Below, piece after piece: positions 7,882-17,313 of a DNA stretch of 64,000 nucleotides (position 1 is its first letter; each line of letters opens with the position of its first letter). Location: contig NZ_CP011402.1 in assembly GCF_001643775.1 (NCBI RefSeq), positions 186,001 through 250,000 of the forward strand, in the 5' to 3' direction. This stretch comes from Denitrobacterium detoxificans. Lineage in GTDB: Bacteria; Actinomycetota; Coriobacteriia; Coriobacteriales; Eggerthellaceae. The position numbers and the translations under genes were made by a program. Under the pieces are notes generated by a model, which ran no database searches, was not told where the DNA came from, and was given only the letters and a program-made list of their open reading frames with translations.

Positions 7882-8502
7882 ATGGCGAAAATGCTCTATC
7901 AGGGTCATGGGTCCTATCGTTTCACGCTTGAAGATGGCACGTTGGTGTACGTCGATCCGTTTGCGGGCGAGGGCTACGATGTGCCTGCGAGTCTCGTTTT
8001 GGTCACGCACGAGCACTTCGACCACAACCAGGTCGATCGGATGCCCCATGCTCCGGGTTGCCGCGTCCTGCGTGCTGCCGATTTTCAGCCCGCTCCTGGC
8101 GAATACCGTACGTTCGACGTATGCGGCGTGCATATCCAGCCCGTTCAGGCATGCAACGAGAATCACCCGGTAGACGAGTGCGTGGGCTTGGTGCTTTCCT
8201 TCGATGGGCTGCGCTTTTACGCTTCCGGCGACACCAGCACTACCGATGACATGCGTTCGGGGAAGCTGGCTGCCATGGCTCTCGACTACGCCGTGTTCCC
8301 GGGCGATGGCTTCTACAACATGAGCGTGGAAGAAGCCAGCGCGTGCGCGGCTTTGGTGGGTGCGCGTCACAGCATGCCCGTGCATTTGGTTCCCATGAGC
8401 GGTGAGCCCACGCCCGAAACGCTCTTCGACGAGGGCAAGGCCCAGGCGTTTCATGCGGAGGGGCGCATTATCTTGCACCCGGGGCAGGAACTCGATTTGT
8501 AG
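7882..8502 (+). CDS. MBL-fold metal-dependent hydrolase (UlaG-like)
   Basis: 206 residues of the metallo-beta-lactamase fold. The metal-binding THEHFDHNQ lies near residue 45, YASGDT supplies the further metal ligand around 114, and PVHLVPM carries the late histidine. The compact layout without extra domains resembles the UPF0173/UlaG group, whose substrates are mostly unknown. GGGAGGAGC precedes ATG 7882. A TATAAT box at 7840-7845 could be its -10, though no good -35 is visible. Not in an operon with its neighbours. Confidence 0.85.
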   Translation: MAKMLYQGHGSYRFTLEDGTLVYVDPFAGEGYDVPASLVLVTHEHFDHNQVDRMPHAPGCRVLRAADFQPAPGEYRTFDVCGVHIQPVQACNENHPVDECVGLVLSFDGLRFYASGDTSTTDDMRSGKLAAMALDYAVFPGDGFYNMSVEEASACAALVGARHSMPVHLVPMSGEPTPETLFDEGKAQAFHAEGRIILHPGQELDL

Positions 8503-8605
8503 GGCGTCGCGCTGCGGCATACTTGCCGTTCGTTGTTCTATTTTTCTTTTGCGTGCTATAGCCTTCGATTCATTCAATTTGCCATAGGCGTCGGTAACGC
8601 ATCAG

Positions 8606-8633
8606 CGGCGGGTGTATATGCCCGCCGTATACT
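8606..8633 (+). promoter_or_regulatory. Inverted repeat and -10 box upstream of the enoate reductase-like gene
   Basis: CGGCGGG (8606-8612) and CCCGCCG (8621-8627) form a 7-bp inverted repeat with an 8-base spacer, immediately followed by TATACT (8628-8633). The repeat covers where a -35 box and spacer would be, as expected for a repressor or activator site. Speculative. Confidence 0.35.
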
Positions 8634-8692
8634 TTGTGCGGACCGCCCCATAGGCGGGCGGCATCATGCAGGCAGAGCGCAGGGAGAGGCCT

Positions 8693-10693
8693 ATGCAAGC
8701 AGCGTATCCGCACATTTTCGAGCCCTTCACCGTACGGCATATGACAGCCAAGAACCGCATCGTCATGGCGCCCATGGGAACGAACTTCGCCAAGTGCTCC
8801 GGCGAGCTTTCCGAGGAGCATATCGCCTACTACGAGCAGCGTGCCAAGGGTGGCACGGGCATCATCATCTTGGAAAACGTGGATATCGACTACCCGCAGG
8901 GCAGTAATGGAACCACGCAGCTGCGCATCGACCGCGATACGTTCATGCCGCGCCTGTACGAGCTGTGCGAGGCAGTGCATCGTCACGGCGCCTGCATTGC
9001 GGTGCAGATCAACCATGCTGGTGCTGCCACTATGGAACGTCGTATTGGCTGTCAGCCCATTTCCGCATCCGATATCCCCAGCAAGGCGGGTGGCGAGGTT
9101 CCACGCCCCATGACGGTTGAGGAAATCAAGCATGTGGTGAAGAAGTTCGGCGAGGCGGCGAAGCGCGCCCAGGCGTGCGGGTTCGATGCCGTGGAGATTC
9201 ACGCTGGGCATAGCTATCTGCTCTCACAGTTCCTTTCGCCTCTTACCAATCATCGCGAAGATGAATACGGCGGCAGTCCCGAAAATCGCGCTCGCATCGT
9301 GACCGAGGTCGTGCAGGAAGTGCGTGCCCAGGTGGGGCCCTTCTTCCCGATCTTCATCCGTCTTTCGGCCGATGAGCTCATGGAAGGCGGCAATACGCTG
9401 GAGGACTGCATCGAGTACCTGCAGTACTTCCAGGAGGAAGTGGACGTATTCGACGTGTCTGCTGGCCTGGCGGGTGCCATCCAGCTGCAAATCGATATCG
9501 ACTACAAGCCCGATGGATGGCGTGCGTATATGGCCCGTGCGTTGAAGGATGCCTATGGCAAGCCGTGCATTACCATGGGCAACATTCGCAAGCCCCAGGT
9601 GGCAGAGGACATCCTGGCGCGCGGCGATGCTGACCTCATTGGCATGGGCCGTGGCCTTATTGCCGACCCGTATTGGGTGAACAAGGTGGAAGATGGGCGC
9701 ATCGAGGATATTCGCACGTGCATTTCGTGCAACATTGGCTGCGCAGGCCATCGCATTGGCTTGAATCAGCCCATGCGCTGCACAGTGAACCCCGACTTGT
9801 TCCACGATGACGCCTATCGCGAGATGCAGGTGAAGAAGCCCTGCAACGTGGTGGTCATAGGTGGCGGCACGACGGGCCTGGAAGCCGCTTGCACGGCAGC
9901 TGAAGTGGGTTGCACCACGTTCCTCATTGAGGAGAAGGACGAGCTGGGCGGTTTGGCGGCCACCATTTCCCGCATCCCCGAGAAGGACCGCATCATGGAC
10001 TTCCCGCGCTACCTAATAACCCGCGCGAAGAAGCTGCATAACCTGTTCATCTTTACGGGCAAGCCGGCTACGGTCGATTTCGTGCGCAGCTTGAACCCTG
10101 ACATCGTGGTGAATTCCACGGGTTCTAATCCCACGTTGCCTCCCATTACGGGACTGAAGTATCGCGTAGACAAGCATGGTACGCGTGTGGCCACGGCGCT
10201 GAAGATGATCGAGCGCATCAATGGGTATCCGCAGGATATGACGGGCATGAAGGTGGCCATCATTGGCGGCGGCGCGACGGGCTTGGATATCATGAGCCTG
10301 TTTGCCCCGCGTGGCGCAGAGGTTACCATCATCGAACGCTCTCCTGCAATTGGCGCGGGCCTCGACCCGGTAACCAAGAGTGACACGGCGAACAAGCTGG
10401 CGAAATACAACGTCAAGCAGATGACGCGCACGGCGCTTCAGGAAGTGCGCGACGACGAGTTCGTGGTGGAAACCCTCGAGGGCGAAAAGATGGTCGTGCC
10501 CTTCGACTATGGTTTTGTGGCGCTGGGCATGCGTTCGAACAACCCTGTCCTTGCTGCGCTACAAGAGGCGTTTGCGGGGACCAACGTGGTCTTGTACAAC
10601 ATTGGCGACAGCAAACGTGCACGTCAGATCATTCACGGCACCATGGAAGGCCGCGACATCATCAGCGTGTTGCAGCGGCATCAGTTCCTCTAA
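8693..10693 (+). CDS. FMN/Fe-S/FAD enoate reductase-type oxidoreductase (old yellow enzyme family)
   Basis: 666 residues with the architecture of 2,4-dienoyl-CoA reductase, 2-enoate reductase and BaiCD/BaiH-type bile-acid enzymes. An FMN TIM barrel comes first (about 1-340; AVQINHAGAAT, EIHAGHSYLLSQFLSPLTN). A 4Fe-4S site follows at Cys343-x2-Cys346-x3-Cys350-x12-Cys363. Then come FAD/NAD(P)-binding halves with VVVIGGGTTGLEAA (~388) and VAIIGGGATGLD. It should pass electrons from NAD(P)H via FAD and Fe-S to FMN and reduce an activated C=C bond; the substrate cannot be told. The start is ATG 8693 after AGGGAGAGG. It stands alone between a possible operator and a terminator, consistent with substrate-responsive control (inference). 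Confidence 0.92.
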   Translation: MQAAYPHIFEPFTVRHMTAKNRIVMAPMGTNFAKCSGELSEEHIAYYEQRAKGGTGIIILENVDIDYPQGSNGTTQLRIDRDTFMPRLYELCEAVHRHGACIAVQINHAGAATMERRIGCQPISASDIPSKAGGEVPRPMTVEEIKHVVKKFGEAAKRAQACGFDAVEIHAGHSYLLSQFLSPLTNHREDEYGGSPENRARIVTEVVQEVRAQVGPFFPIFIRLSADELMEGGNTLEDCIEYLQYFQEEVDVFDVSAGLAGAIQLQIDIDYKPDGWRAYMARALKDAYGKPCITMGNIRKPQVAEDILARGDADLIGMGRGLIADPYWVNKVEDGRIEDIRTCISCNIGCAGHRIGLNQPMRCTVNPDLFHDDAYREMQVKKPCNVVVIGGGTTGLEAACTAAEVGCTTFLIEEKDELGGLAATISRIPEKDRIMDFPRYLITRAKKLHNLFIFTGKPATVDFVRSLNPDIVVNSTGSNPTLPPITGLKYRVDKHGTRVATALKMIERINGYPQDMTGMKVAIIGGGATGLDIMSLFAPRGAEVTIIERSPAIGAGLDPVTKSDTANKLAKYNVKQMTRTALQEVRDDEFVVETLEGEKMVVPFDYGFVALGMRSNNPVLAALQEAFAGTNVVLYNIGDSKRARQIIHGTMEGRDIISVLQRHQFL

Positions 10694-10716
10694 GACGTGC
10701 GCTATAGCGAATGGAT

Positions 10717-10744
10717 GGCGGCGGGCTTCGGCTCGCCGCCTTTG
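10717..10744. terminator. Hairpin terminator between convergent genes
   Basis: GGCGGCG (10717-10723) pairs with CGCCGCC (10734-10740), followed by TTT. It sits between the reductase stop (10693) and the end of the convergent HAD gene (10747). Confidence 0.65.
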
Positions 10745-10746
10745 CG

Positions 10747-11403
10747 TTAGAGCAGCTCTTCCAGGCTATGCACGGCTACGGTAGCCGCGGCCTGCAGGTC
10801 TTCGAAGGGATGCGAGGTGTTGTTGGGGTCGAAGGCGCCCACCGTGCGGATGCCCGCACGCGTCATGGTGTTCACGGCGTAGACCGCATCATCGAAGCCC
10901 CAGGTTGTTTCCGGAGTGGAGCCCATGGTCGCCATGGCGTGCTCGTAGATGGCGGTTTCTTCCTTGGTCATGCCCAGCTCGTCGGTAGTGCAGATCTCGG
11001 CGAAGAACGAGGCGAGTCCCCAGCGCTCGAGCCCCGCCTGCACGTAGCGCTTCGGGCTGCTGGTAACCACGCAGCAGGGAATGCCCTGTTCCTGGGCGCG
11101 TTCGAGCATGGCGCGCACGCCGGGCAGCACCTCGACGCGCTCGCGGTAGAACGAAAGGAGCACGTTGTCCTCGATGGCGAGGACGTCTTCGGTGCTTTCG
11201 CCGACGCCGTATTTCTCATGCCACAACGCGGCGCTCTCCTCGATGGGCAGCGCGTGGATGCTCGTGGCGTCTTCGGGGCTCACGGGGGCGTTCGCCATGC
11301 GCTGCAGGGCGTCTTCGGCCTCGTTCCATGCTTGCATGGAATCGAGGAGCGTTCCGTCGCAATCGAAGATGAATCCGCGGGTGCCGGTGAAGATGTCGGT
11401 CAT
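10747..11403 (-). CDS. HAD-superfamily hydrolase (beta-phosphoglucomutase-like)
   Basis: 218 residues. Motif I FDCDGTLLDS (residues 13-22) holds the nucleophile and acid/base aspartates, VVTSSP is motif II, and GFDDAVYAVNTMTRAG is motif IV, all in the subfamily-I layout with a helical cap. It probably dephosphorylates a sugar phosphate or similar metabolite in the cytoplasm; the substrate is not predictable. AGGAG precedes the ATG at 11403. It lies downstream of purL on the same strand, but a strong terminator separates them. Confidence 0.87.
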   Translation of the reverse strand: MTDIFTGTRGFIFDCDGTLLDSMQAWNEAEDALQRMANAPVSPEDATSIHALPIEESAALWHEKYGVGESTEDVLAIEDNVLLSFYRERVEVLPGVRAMLERAQEQGIPCCVVTSSPKRYVQAGLERWGLASFFAEICTTDELGMTKEETAIYEHAMATMGSTPETTWGFDDAVYAVNTMTRAGIRTVGAFDPNNTSHPFEDLQAAATVAVHSLEELL

Positions 11404-11434
11404 GGGGATGCTCCTGATAAGTGGGCGTGTGGGT

Positions 11435-11468
11435 AAAAAGAAGCGCCCTCCCTGGCGTGGGAGGGCGC
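11435..11468 (-). terminator. Terminator of purL
   Basis: 10-bp perfect stem GCGCCCTCCC/GGGAGGGCGC (11443-11468, 6-base loop) followed on the minus strand by TTCTTTTT, 14 bases after the purL stop. Confidence 0.9.
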
Positions 11469-11481
11469 GTGAGGCGTTGGC

Positions 11482-14400
11482 CTATTTGAAGTAGGCGACG
11501 CCGCTTTCGATGATGGGTTGGAAGCTCTGGCTCGGAATGTTCTGGTACAGGCCTGCGCCGCTGCGCTCGGTGTGGCCCATCTTGCCGAAGACGCGACCGT
11601 CGGGGCTGGTGATGCCTTCGATGGCGTATGCCGAACCGCTGGGATTGGCTGCCCAGTTCATGCTGGGGTTGCCGTTTTCGTCCACGTACTGCGTGGCAAT
11701 CTGGCCGGCTGCGGCCAGCTGTGCGTACAGTTCGGGCGAGATGACGAAGCGGCCTTCGCCGTTGCTGATGGGCATGGTGTGGATGTCGCCCACTTCGCAT
11801 TCGGAAAGCCAGGGCGAAAGGTTGCTGGCCACGCGCGTGCGCACGATGCGGCTCTGGTGACGGCCCACGCTATTGAACGTGAGGGTGGGGCAGGTGTCGT
11901 CCATGGGGCGAATGTCGCCGTAAGGCACCAGGCCCAGCTTCACGAGCGCCTGGAAGCCGTTGCAAATGCCCAGCATCAGGCCATCGCGGTTTTGCAGCAG
12001 GTCGCGTACCGCTTCGGTGACGGCGGGCGAGCGGAAGAATGCCGTGATGAACTTGGCGGAGCCGTCGGGTTCGTCGCCGCCCGAGAAGCCGCCGGGGATC
12101 ATGATGATCTGGCTGTTCTTGATGCCCTCCACGAGCGCCTTCGTGCTTTCCGCGACGGCGGCAGGCGTGAGGTTGTTGATGATGAGCGTGGTGGCTTCGG
12201 CGCCCGCGCGCTCGAAGGCAGCTGCGGTGTCGTATTCGCAGTTCGTGCCCGGGAATACGGGAATGATCACGCGCGGCTTTGCGATGGTGCCGTTGAATAC
12301 GAGCGGCGTGTGGTTGTCGCTGGTCACGGCCTCGACGGTGCCTTCCTGGTTGCGGTAGGGGAACACCGGCTCGAGCTTGCCTTCCCAGGCTTCCTGCAGC
12401 TTAGCGAGCGAGATGACCTCACCTGCTGCGCTGAACTCGTAGGCTTCCGTGGTGGCGCCCACTTCGCCCACGTACAGGCTGCCCGTAGCAGCGGGAATCT
12501 CGGCGTTATCGGCAAGCTCTACGTAAAACGAACCGTACGCAGGTGCGAACAGGTCGCCGCGCTCTTCGTTGTCGTTCAGCGCAAGGCCGATGCCGTTGCC
12601 CAGGCACATCTTGAAGAGTGCTTCGGCGGCGCAGCCGTAGCCGGGCGTGGAAACGGCCAGTGCGGCCTTGGAGCCAATGAGCTCTTCCACCATGTCGAAT
12701 GCCGCGAGCAGGTCTTCCACGTCGGGCGTGAGGTTGTCTTCTTGATAGGCGGGGCGAATCTCGATGACGCGGTGACCAGCGCCCTTGAATTCGGGGCTGG
12801 TGATGCGATCTTCCTTGCCACAGCCCGTGCAGAAGCTTACCAGCGTGGGCGGCACGTCGATGTCTTCGAAGCTGCCGCTCATGGAGTCCTTGCCGCCAAT
12901 GGAGCCAACGCCCAGGTCGACCTGGGCCATCAGGGCGCCCAGTACGGCCTGCGCGGGCTTGCCCCAGCGTTCCGGGCTGGTGCGCAGCTTCTCGAAGTAT
13001 TCCTGGAATGACAGATAGGCATTCGCGCGCTGGAAGCCGGCGGCCACGAATTTGGCCACGCTTTCCACCACGGAAAGGTACGCGCCCGTGAACTGGTTCG
13101 CTTCCATGATGAAGGGGTTGAAGCCCCAGGCCATGCCGCTGACGGTATGGGTCTCGCCGAACACGGGGAGCTTGGCTGCCATGGCCATGGCAGGCGTGAG
13201 CTGGCGCGCACCGCCAAAGGGCATGAGGGCGGTTGCCGCGCCGATGGTGCTATCGAAGCGCTCTACCAGGCCCTTCTTGCCGCAGACGTTCAGGTCGGTA
13301 ACGAGCGAGGTCATGCGCTCGGCCAGGGTGTCGCCTTCCCAGCTGGGGGCGTACGTGTTGCCAGCGCACAGATGCGCGGTCTGGTGCTTGGGTGCGCCAT
13401 TGCTGGCCAGGAACTCGCGGCTTACGTCCACGATGGCCTTGCCATTCCAGTCGATGCGCACGCGGGCGTCGGCGGTAACGGTGGCGACGGGCGTGGCCTC
13501 CAGGTTTTCCTCCTTGGCGTAGGCCAGGAATTCCTGCACGTCGGAAGCGTCCAGAGCCACGGCCATACGCTCCTGGCTTTCGGAAATGGCAAGCTCGGTG
13601 CCGTCGAGGCCGTCGTACTTCTTCGGAACTGCGTTCAGGTTCACATGCAGGCCGTCGGCCAGTTCGCCGATGGCAACGCTCACGCCACCTGCGCCGAAGT
13701 CATTGCAGCGCTTGATGAGGCGGCAGGCATCGCCGCGGCGGAACAGGCGCTGCAGCTTGCGCTCGACGGGCGCGTTGCCCTTCTGCACTTCCGCGCCGTC
13801 CTTTTCCAGCGACTGCGTGTTGTGGGCCTTGGAGGAACCCGTTGCGCCGCCGATGCCGTCACGGCCGGTGCGGCCGCCGAGCAGCACGATGACGTCGCCC
13901 GGGGCGGGCGTCTCGCGGCGTACGTGGTTGGCGGGCGTGGCGGCGACAACGGCGCCGATTTCCATGCGCTTCGCCATGTACCCCGGATGGTAGATCTCGT
14001 CTACCTGGCCCGTGGCCAGGCCAATCTGGTTGCCATAGCTGGAATAGCCCGCGGCAGCCGTGGTGACAATCTTGCGCTGCGGCAGCTTGCCGGGCAGCGT
14101 TTCGGAAACGGGAGCCAGCGGGTTCGCGGCACCCGTTACGCGCATTGCCTGGTAGACGTAGCTGCGGCCCGAAAGTGGGTCGCGGATGGCGCCGCCCACG
14201 CAGGTGGCAGCCCCGCCGAAGGGTTCGATTTCGGTGGGGTGGTTATGCGTTTCGTTCTTGAACAGGAAGAGCCAGTCTTCGTCGACGCCGTTCACGTCGA
14301 CCTTCACCTTCACGGTGCAGGCGTTGATTTCCTCGCTCTCGTCGAGGCCGGTAAGGACGCCCTTGGCCTTCAGGTACTTTGCGCCGATGGTGCCCATGTC

Positions 14401-15204
14401 CATGAGGCAGATGGGCTTTTCGGTGCGGCCGAGCTCCTCGCGCATTTCCAAGTAACGGTTGAATGCCTGGCGGACCGTTTCGTCGTCGATCTGCACTTCG
14501 TCGAGCTGCGTGCCGAACGTGGTGTGACGGCAGTGGTCGCTCCAGTAGGTGTCGATCATCTTGATTTCCGTGATGGTGGGGCAGCGGCCCTCTTCGCGGA
14601 AGTATTCCTGGCAGAAGGCGATGTCGGCGAGGTCCATGGCCAGGCCGCGGTCGGCGATGAACGCGGAAAGCTCTTCCTCGCTCATTTCCAGGAAGCCGTC
14701 GAGCACTTCCACGGGGCCAGGCTCGGGGTAGTTGCCTGCGAGCGTTTCCACGGTATCGAGCGAGGCTTCGCGCGCTTCCACGGGGTTGATGACGTAGCCC
14801 TTGATGCGGTCGATGTCGGCCTGGGAAAGCGAGCCTTCCAGCAGGTATACCTTGGCGCTGCGGACCGCAAGGCGCTCGCCCTGGCTGATGAGCTGAATGC
14901 ATTCGCTGGCGCTGTTTGCGCGCTGGTCGAACTGGCCAGGCAGGAATTCCACGGCGAATACGGCTGCGGCGTCCGTGCATTCATCGTGCAGGGAGCGATA
15001 GACGACGTCGCTCTGGGGCTCGCTGAATACGGTGGGGATGCAGGATTCGAACAGGTCTTCCGCCGCACCCTCGACATCGTAGCGGTTCACGAGGCGCAGG
15101 CCACTCAGGCCGCTGACCCCCAAGATGTCCTGAAGCTCGTGCAGAAGCTGCTGCGCTTCCACATCGAAGCCGGGTTTTTTCTCGACGTAGATACGTGAAA
15201 CCAT
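11482..15204 (-). CDS. purL: Phosphoribosylformylglycinamidine synthase, single-chain form
   Basis: Fourth step of de novo purine synthesis: FGAR + Gln + ATP to FGAM. At 1,240 residues it fuses a PurS-like N-terminus, two synthase domains (DTYWSDHCRHTTFGTQ, NETHNHPTEIEPFGGAATCVGG, GGRTGRDGIGGATGSS) and a C-terminal class I glutaminase with nucleophile Cys1081 in LGICNGFQAL. The size and motifs fit the TIGR01857-type enzyme seen in Clostridia and Coriobacteria, so separate purS and purQ are not expected. The start is ATG 15204 (MVSRIYVEKKPGF) with GAAAGG upstream; the frame is open to 15594, but that stretch overlaps the membrane-protein gene and is a shadow. No other pur gene is adjacent except apt at 16.6 kb. 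Confidence 0.95.
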   Translation of the reverse strand: MVSRIYVEKKPGFDVEAQQLLHELQDILGVSGLSGLRLVNRYDVEGAAEDLFESCIPTVFSEPQSDVVYRSLHDECTDAAAVFAVEFLPGQFDQRANSASECIQLISQGERLAVRSAKVYLLEGSLSQADIDRIKGYVINPVEAREASLDTVETLAGNYPEPGPVEVLDGFLEMSEEELSAFIADRGLAMDLADIAFCQEYFREEGRCPTITEIKMIDTYWSDHCRHTTFGTQLDEVQIDDETVRQAFNRYLEMREELGRTEKPICLMDMGTIGAKYLKAKGVLTGLDESEEINACTVKVKVDVNGVDEDWLFLFKNETHNHPTEIEPFGGAATCVGGAIRDPLSGRSYVYQAMRVTGAANPLAPVSETLPGKLPQRKIVTTAAAGYSSYGNQIGLATGQVDEIYHPGYMAKRMEIGAVVAATPANHVRRETPAPGDVIVLLGGRTGRDGIGGATGSSKAHNTQSLEKDGAEVQKGNAPVERKLQRLFRRGDACRLIKRCNDFGAGGVSVAIGELADGLHVNLNAVPKKYDGLDGTELAISESQERMAVALDASDVQEFLAYAKEENLEATPVATVTADARVRIDWNGKAIVDVSREFLASNGAPKHQTAHLCAGNTYAPSWEGDTLAERMTSLVTDLNVCGKKGLVERFDSTIGAATALMPFGGARQLTPAMAMAAKLPVFGETHTVSGMAWGFNPFIMEANQFTGAYLSVVESVAKFVAAGFQRANAYLSFQEYFEKLRTSPERWGKPAQAVLGALMAQVDLGVGSIGGKDSMSGSFEDIDVPPTLVSFCTGCGKEDRITSPEFKGAGHRVIEIRPAYQEDNLTPDVEDLLAAFDMVEELIGSKAALAVSTPGYGCAAEALFKMCLGNGIGLALNDNEERGDLFAPAYGSFYVELADNAEIPAATGSLYVGEVGATTEAYEFSAAGEVISLAKLQEAWEGKLEPVFPYRNQEGTVEAVTSDNHTPLVFNGTIAKPRVIIPVFPGTNCEYDTAAAFERAGAEATTLIINNLTPAAVAESTKALVEGIKNSQIIMIPGGFSGGDEPDGSAKFITAFFRSPAVTEAVRDLLQNRDGLMLGICNGFQALVKLGLVPYGDIRPMDDTCPTLTFNSVGRHQSRIVRTRVASNLSPWLSECEVGDIHTMPISNGEGRFVISPELYAQLAAAGQIATQYVDENGNPSMNWAANPSGSAYAIEGITSPDGRVFGKMGHTERSGAGLYQNIPSQSFQPIIESGVAYFK

Positions 15205-15257
15205 GTGGAGCCTTTCGTTGTGGTTTCGTTGGGCAAACGTACGCGCGTGATGCGCAA

Positions 15258-15584
15258 CTAGTTGTTCTTCGCTTTTAGCTTTTCCCACTCGCGGTCGATG
15301 TCTTCCTGAGTGAGGTTTTCCCATTCCTTGTGGTAGCGGCCGTCGGAGTCGTATGCCGCGGGGTTGCGGCGCGCAACCATCCAGGAGCGATGCTTTTGCT
15401 GGAAGTACGTGACTGCCATGACCAGGATGAGCGCGACGACCATGATGATCGTCTTCGCGAGCTGGTCGGGCACGATGAAGTAGGCGATGAATGCCGCGAG
15501 AGTTGCCGCTGCAAACAGGTTGCGACGGAGCGCAAATGGGTTCTTTTCCTGCTCGGCGGATTGACGATTCTTCTGTTCTGCCAT
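15258..15584 (-). CDS. Small two-helix membrane protein, unknown function
   Basis: 108 residues. A polar, Gln/Glu-rich N-terminus (about 1-22) is followed by two hydrophobic helices (about 23-42 and 45-62), then a charged tail ending KEWENLTQEDIDREWEKLKAKNN that looks like an amphipathic helix. I do not recognise the family. It lies 53 bases upstream of purL on the same strand, so the two may share a transcript, and it is divergent from the deacetylase gene at 15648. Confidence 0.72.
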   Translation of the reverse strand: MAEQKNRQSAEQEKNPFALRRNLFAAATLAAFIAYFIVPDQLAKTIIMVVALILVMAVTYFQQKHRSWMVARRNPAAYDSDGRYHKEWENLTQEDIDREWEKLKAKNN

Positions 15585-15647
15585 GTTGAACCAATCTATG
15601 TGGAGTACGATGAAAACATTCTACGACAAGGAACTGGGGGAAGAATC

Positions 15648-16547
15648 GTGAAGAACCGTACGTGCAAATGGGCTACATGGTTTGCCGTGGCAATGCTTGC
15701 CGTCTGCGCGCTCGTTGGGTGCGCCTCGTCGTCCACTGCCTCTTCGCAGGACGATGTGGATGCCGTGGCTACGGCGGGCGTGTCCGATTCCGGCGCTTCT
15801 TCCGTTGCGGGCAATCAGGCCTCTTCCGAGCCCACTTATAATGCGCAAGACGATACGCGCGCTCAGGAATTTGCCGTCGATCCGAACGCCAACACCGAAT
15901 GGCGTACGAAGACTGACGGAACCAAGACCATTTGGCTCACCTTCGACGATGGCCCTTCCGAGAACACCCAGAAGGTGCTCGATATCCTGAATAAGTACAA
16001 CGTAAAGGCGACCTTCTTCGTTACGGGCATCAAGCCCGATTACGCCTACATGATCAAGAAGGCCTACGAGCAGGGCAACACCATTGGCCTGCATACCTAT
16101 TCGCACGACTACGCAACCGTCTATGCGTCGGAAAGCGCGTACTTCGACGATTTGGATGCTGTGGGGGCTTTGGTGAAGGAGCAGATTGGCTACGTGCCGT
16201 GTTTCATTCGCTTCCCAGGAGGCTCGTCCAATGCCATTTCCGCGGAATACACGAAGGGCATTATGAGCGAGCTCGTAAACGACGTGCAGGATAGGGGCTA
16301 CCAGTACTTCGACTGGAACATCAGCTGTGGTGATGGTGCTTCGGGCCATACTGCCGAAGAGCTCGCCGAAGCCGCGTGCGATGGCGACGATTACACGAAT
16401 ATCGTGCTGCTCATGCACGATTCTGCGGGGCATGAGGCCACGGTGGAGGCGCTCCCCACCATCATCGAGCACTACCAGTCGCTGGGCTATACGTTCAAGG
16501 CCATCGACCGCAGCGCTCTGGCCAGCCATCATGGCGTAAACAACTAG
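15648..16547 (+). CDS. Polysaccharide deacetylase lipoprotein (NodB domain)
   Basis: 299 residues. It has a lipoprotein signal peptide with lipobox LVGC (Cys about 25), then a Ser/Ala-rich linker, then a NodB/CE4 domain from about 85. Catalytic motifs are TFDDGP (Asp-Asp), HTYSHD (metal histidines), RFPGG and LLMHD. It would remove N- or O-acetyl groups from peptidoglycan or another surface glycan at the outer face of the membrane. The start is GTG 15648 after GGGGGAAG. A single-gene unit closed by a strong hairpin. Confidence 0.92.
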   Translation: MKNRTCKWATWFAVAMLAVCALVGCASSSTASSQDDVDAVATAGVSDSGASSVAGNQASSEPTYNAQDDTRAQEFAVDPNANTEWRTKTDGTKTIWLTFDDGPSENTQKVLDILNKYNVKATFFVTGIKPDYAYMIKKAYEQGNTIGLHTYSHDYATVYASESAYFDDLDAVGALVKEQIGYVPCFIRFPGGSSNAISAEYTKGIMSELVNDVQDRGYQYFDWNISCGDGASGHTAEELAEAACDGDDYTNIVLLMHDSAGHEATVEALPTIIEHYQSLGYTFKAIDRSALASHHGVNN

Positions 16548-16571
16548 CGCTTCCCTTTGCGAGCGCATGAA

Positions 16572-16610
16572 AATGCCCCGCTTGCCATGCTGTGCGGCAA
16601 GCGGGGCATT
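16572..16610. terminator. Bidirectional terminator
   Basis: 15-bp perfect stem (16572-16586 with 16596-16610) containing TGCCCCGCTTGCC, with T-rich or A-rich flanks. It lies between the deacetylase stop and the convergent apt stop and can serve both. Confidence 0.88.
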
Positions 16611-16636
16611 GTTGCGTTAGGGTTTGCGGCTGGGCG

Positions 16637-17170
16637 CTAGCTTACGTGAACGAGCGAGAAGATGTCGCAGTCGGTGGCTTCACGTACGACCTTGCGCGGG
16701 TTCAGGTAGTCAAGCTCCATGAGGAAGGCCATGCCCACGAGGGTAGCGCCAAACTTGGAGAGCAGCTTTGCCTGGGCTACGGCCGTGCCGCCCGTGGCAA
16801 TAAGGTCGTCGACTAGCAGCACGCGGTCGTCCTTCGTGATGGCGTCGGTGTGCACCTGCAGTTCATCGGAACCGTATTCCAGGCCGTATTCCTGCGAGTA
16901 GACTTCGCGCGGCAGCTTGCCGGGCTTGCGCATGGGGACCAGGCCAGCGTTCAGCTTGTATGCAACGGGAGCGGCGATGATGAAACCGCGCGCCTCGGCG
17001 CCTACGACCTTGGTAATGCCCTGGTTGATGAAGTGGTTGGATAGCTCGTCCACGGCGCGCTGAAACCCTTCGGCGTCGCGCAGGAGCGTGGTGATGTCCT
17101 TGAAGATGACGCCCGGTTGCGGGTAATCGGGGATGCTGACGATCTTGTCGTTGAAGTCGTATGCGGCCAT
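16637..17170 (-). CDS. apt: Adenine phosphoribosyltransferase
   Basis: 177 residues, normal length. It converts adenine and PRPP to AMP (purine salvage). The PRPP loop is VLLVDDLIATGGTA. VGAEARGFIIAAPVAYKL and RKPGKLPREVYSQEY are the hallmark Apt segments, and the N-terminus has IPDYPQPGVIFKDITTLL. AGGAAGGACC is the ribosome site upstream of ATG 17170. Transcribed alone toward the shared terminator. Confidence 0.95.
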   Translation of the reverse strand: MAAYDFNDKIVSIPDYPQPGVIFKDITTLLRDAEGFQRAVDELSNHFINQGITKVVGAEARGFIIAAPVAYKLNAGLVPMRKPGKLPREVYSQEYGLEYGSDELQVHTDAITKDDRVLLVDDLIATGGTAVAQAKLLSKFGATLVGMAFLMELDYLNPRKVVREATDCDIFSLVHVS

Positions 17171-17313
17171 GATGGTCCTTCCTGCGATAATAATCCGCGG
17201 CTATTTTCGCACGTTTTCACCCGCAAGGCAGGCAGATGCGCAAAGTGCGCACGAGTTCATTGTACGTTCGTGCTGGCGGCTGCGCCATAAGGTGGTTTGC
17301 TGGGTCGATGCGT

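Noticed and set aside
11518-13011. 497-codon plus-strand frame opposite the purL 3' half
   Set aside because: Same shadow effect of high G+C coding sequence; no ribosome site and no recognisable domain.
13147-15198. 683-codon open frame on the plus strand opposite purL
   Set aside because: It is the mirror of a strongly conserved gene with biased third positions. The translation is Gly/Ala/Val/His-rich without any family motif.
15205-15594. N-terminal extension of purL to 15594
   Set aside because: It overlaps the separate membrane-protein gene in another frame, and PurL homologues begin at the MVSRIYVEKK-type start.
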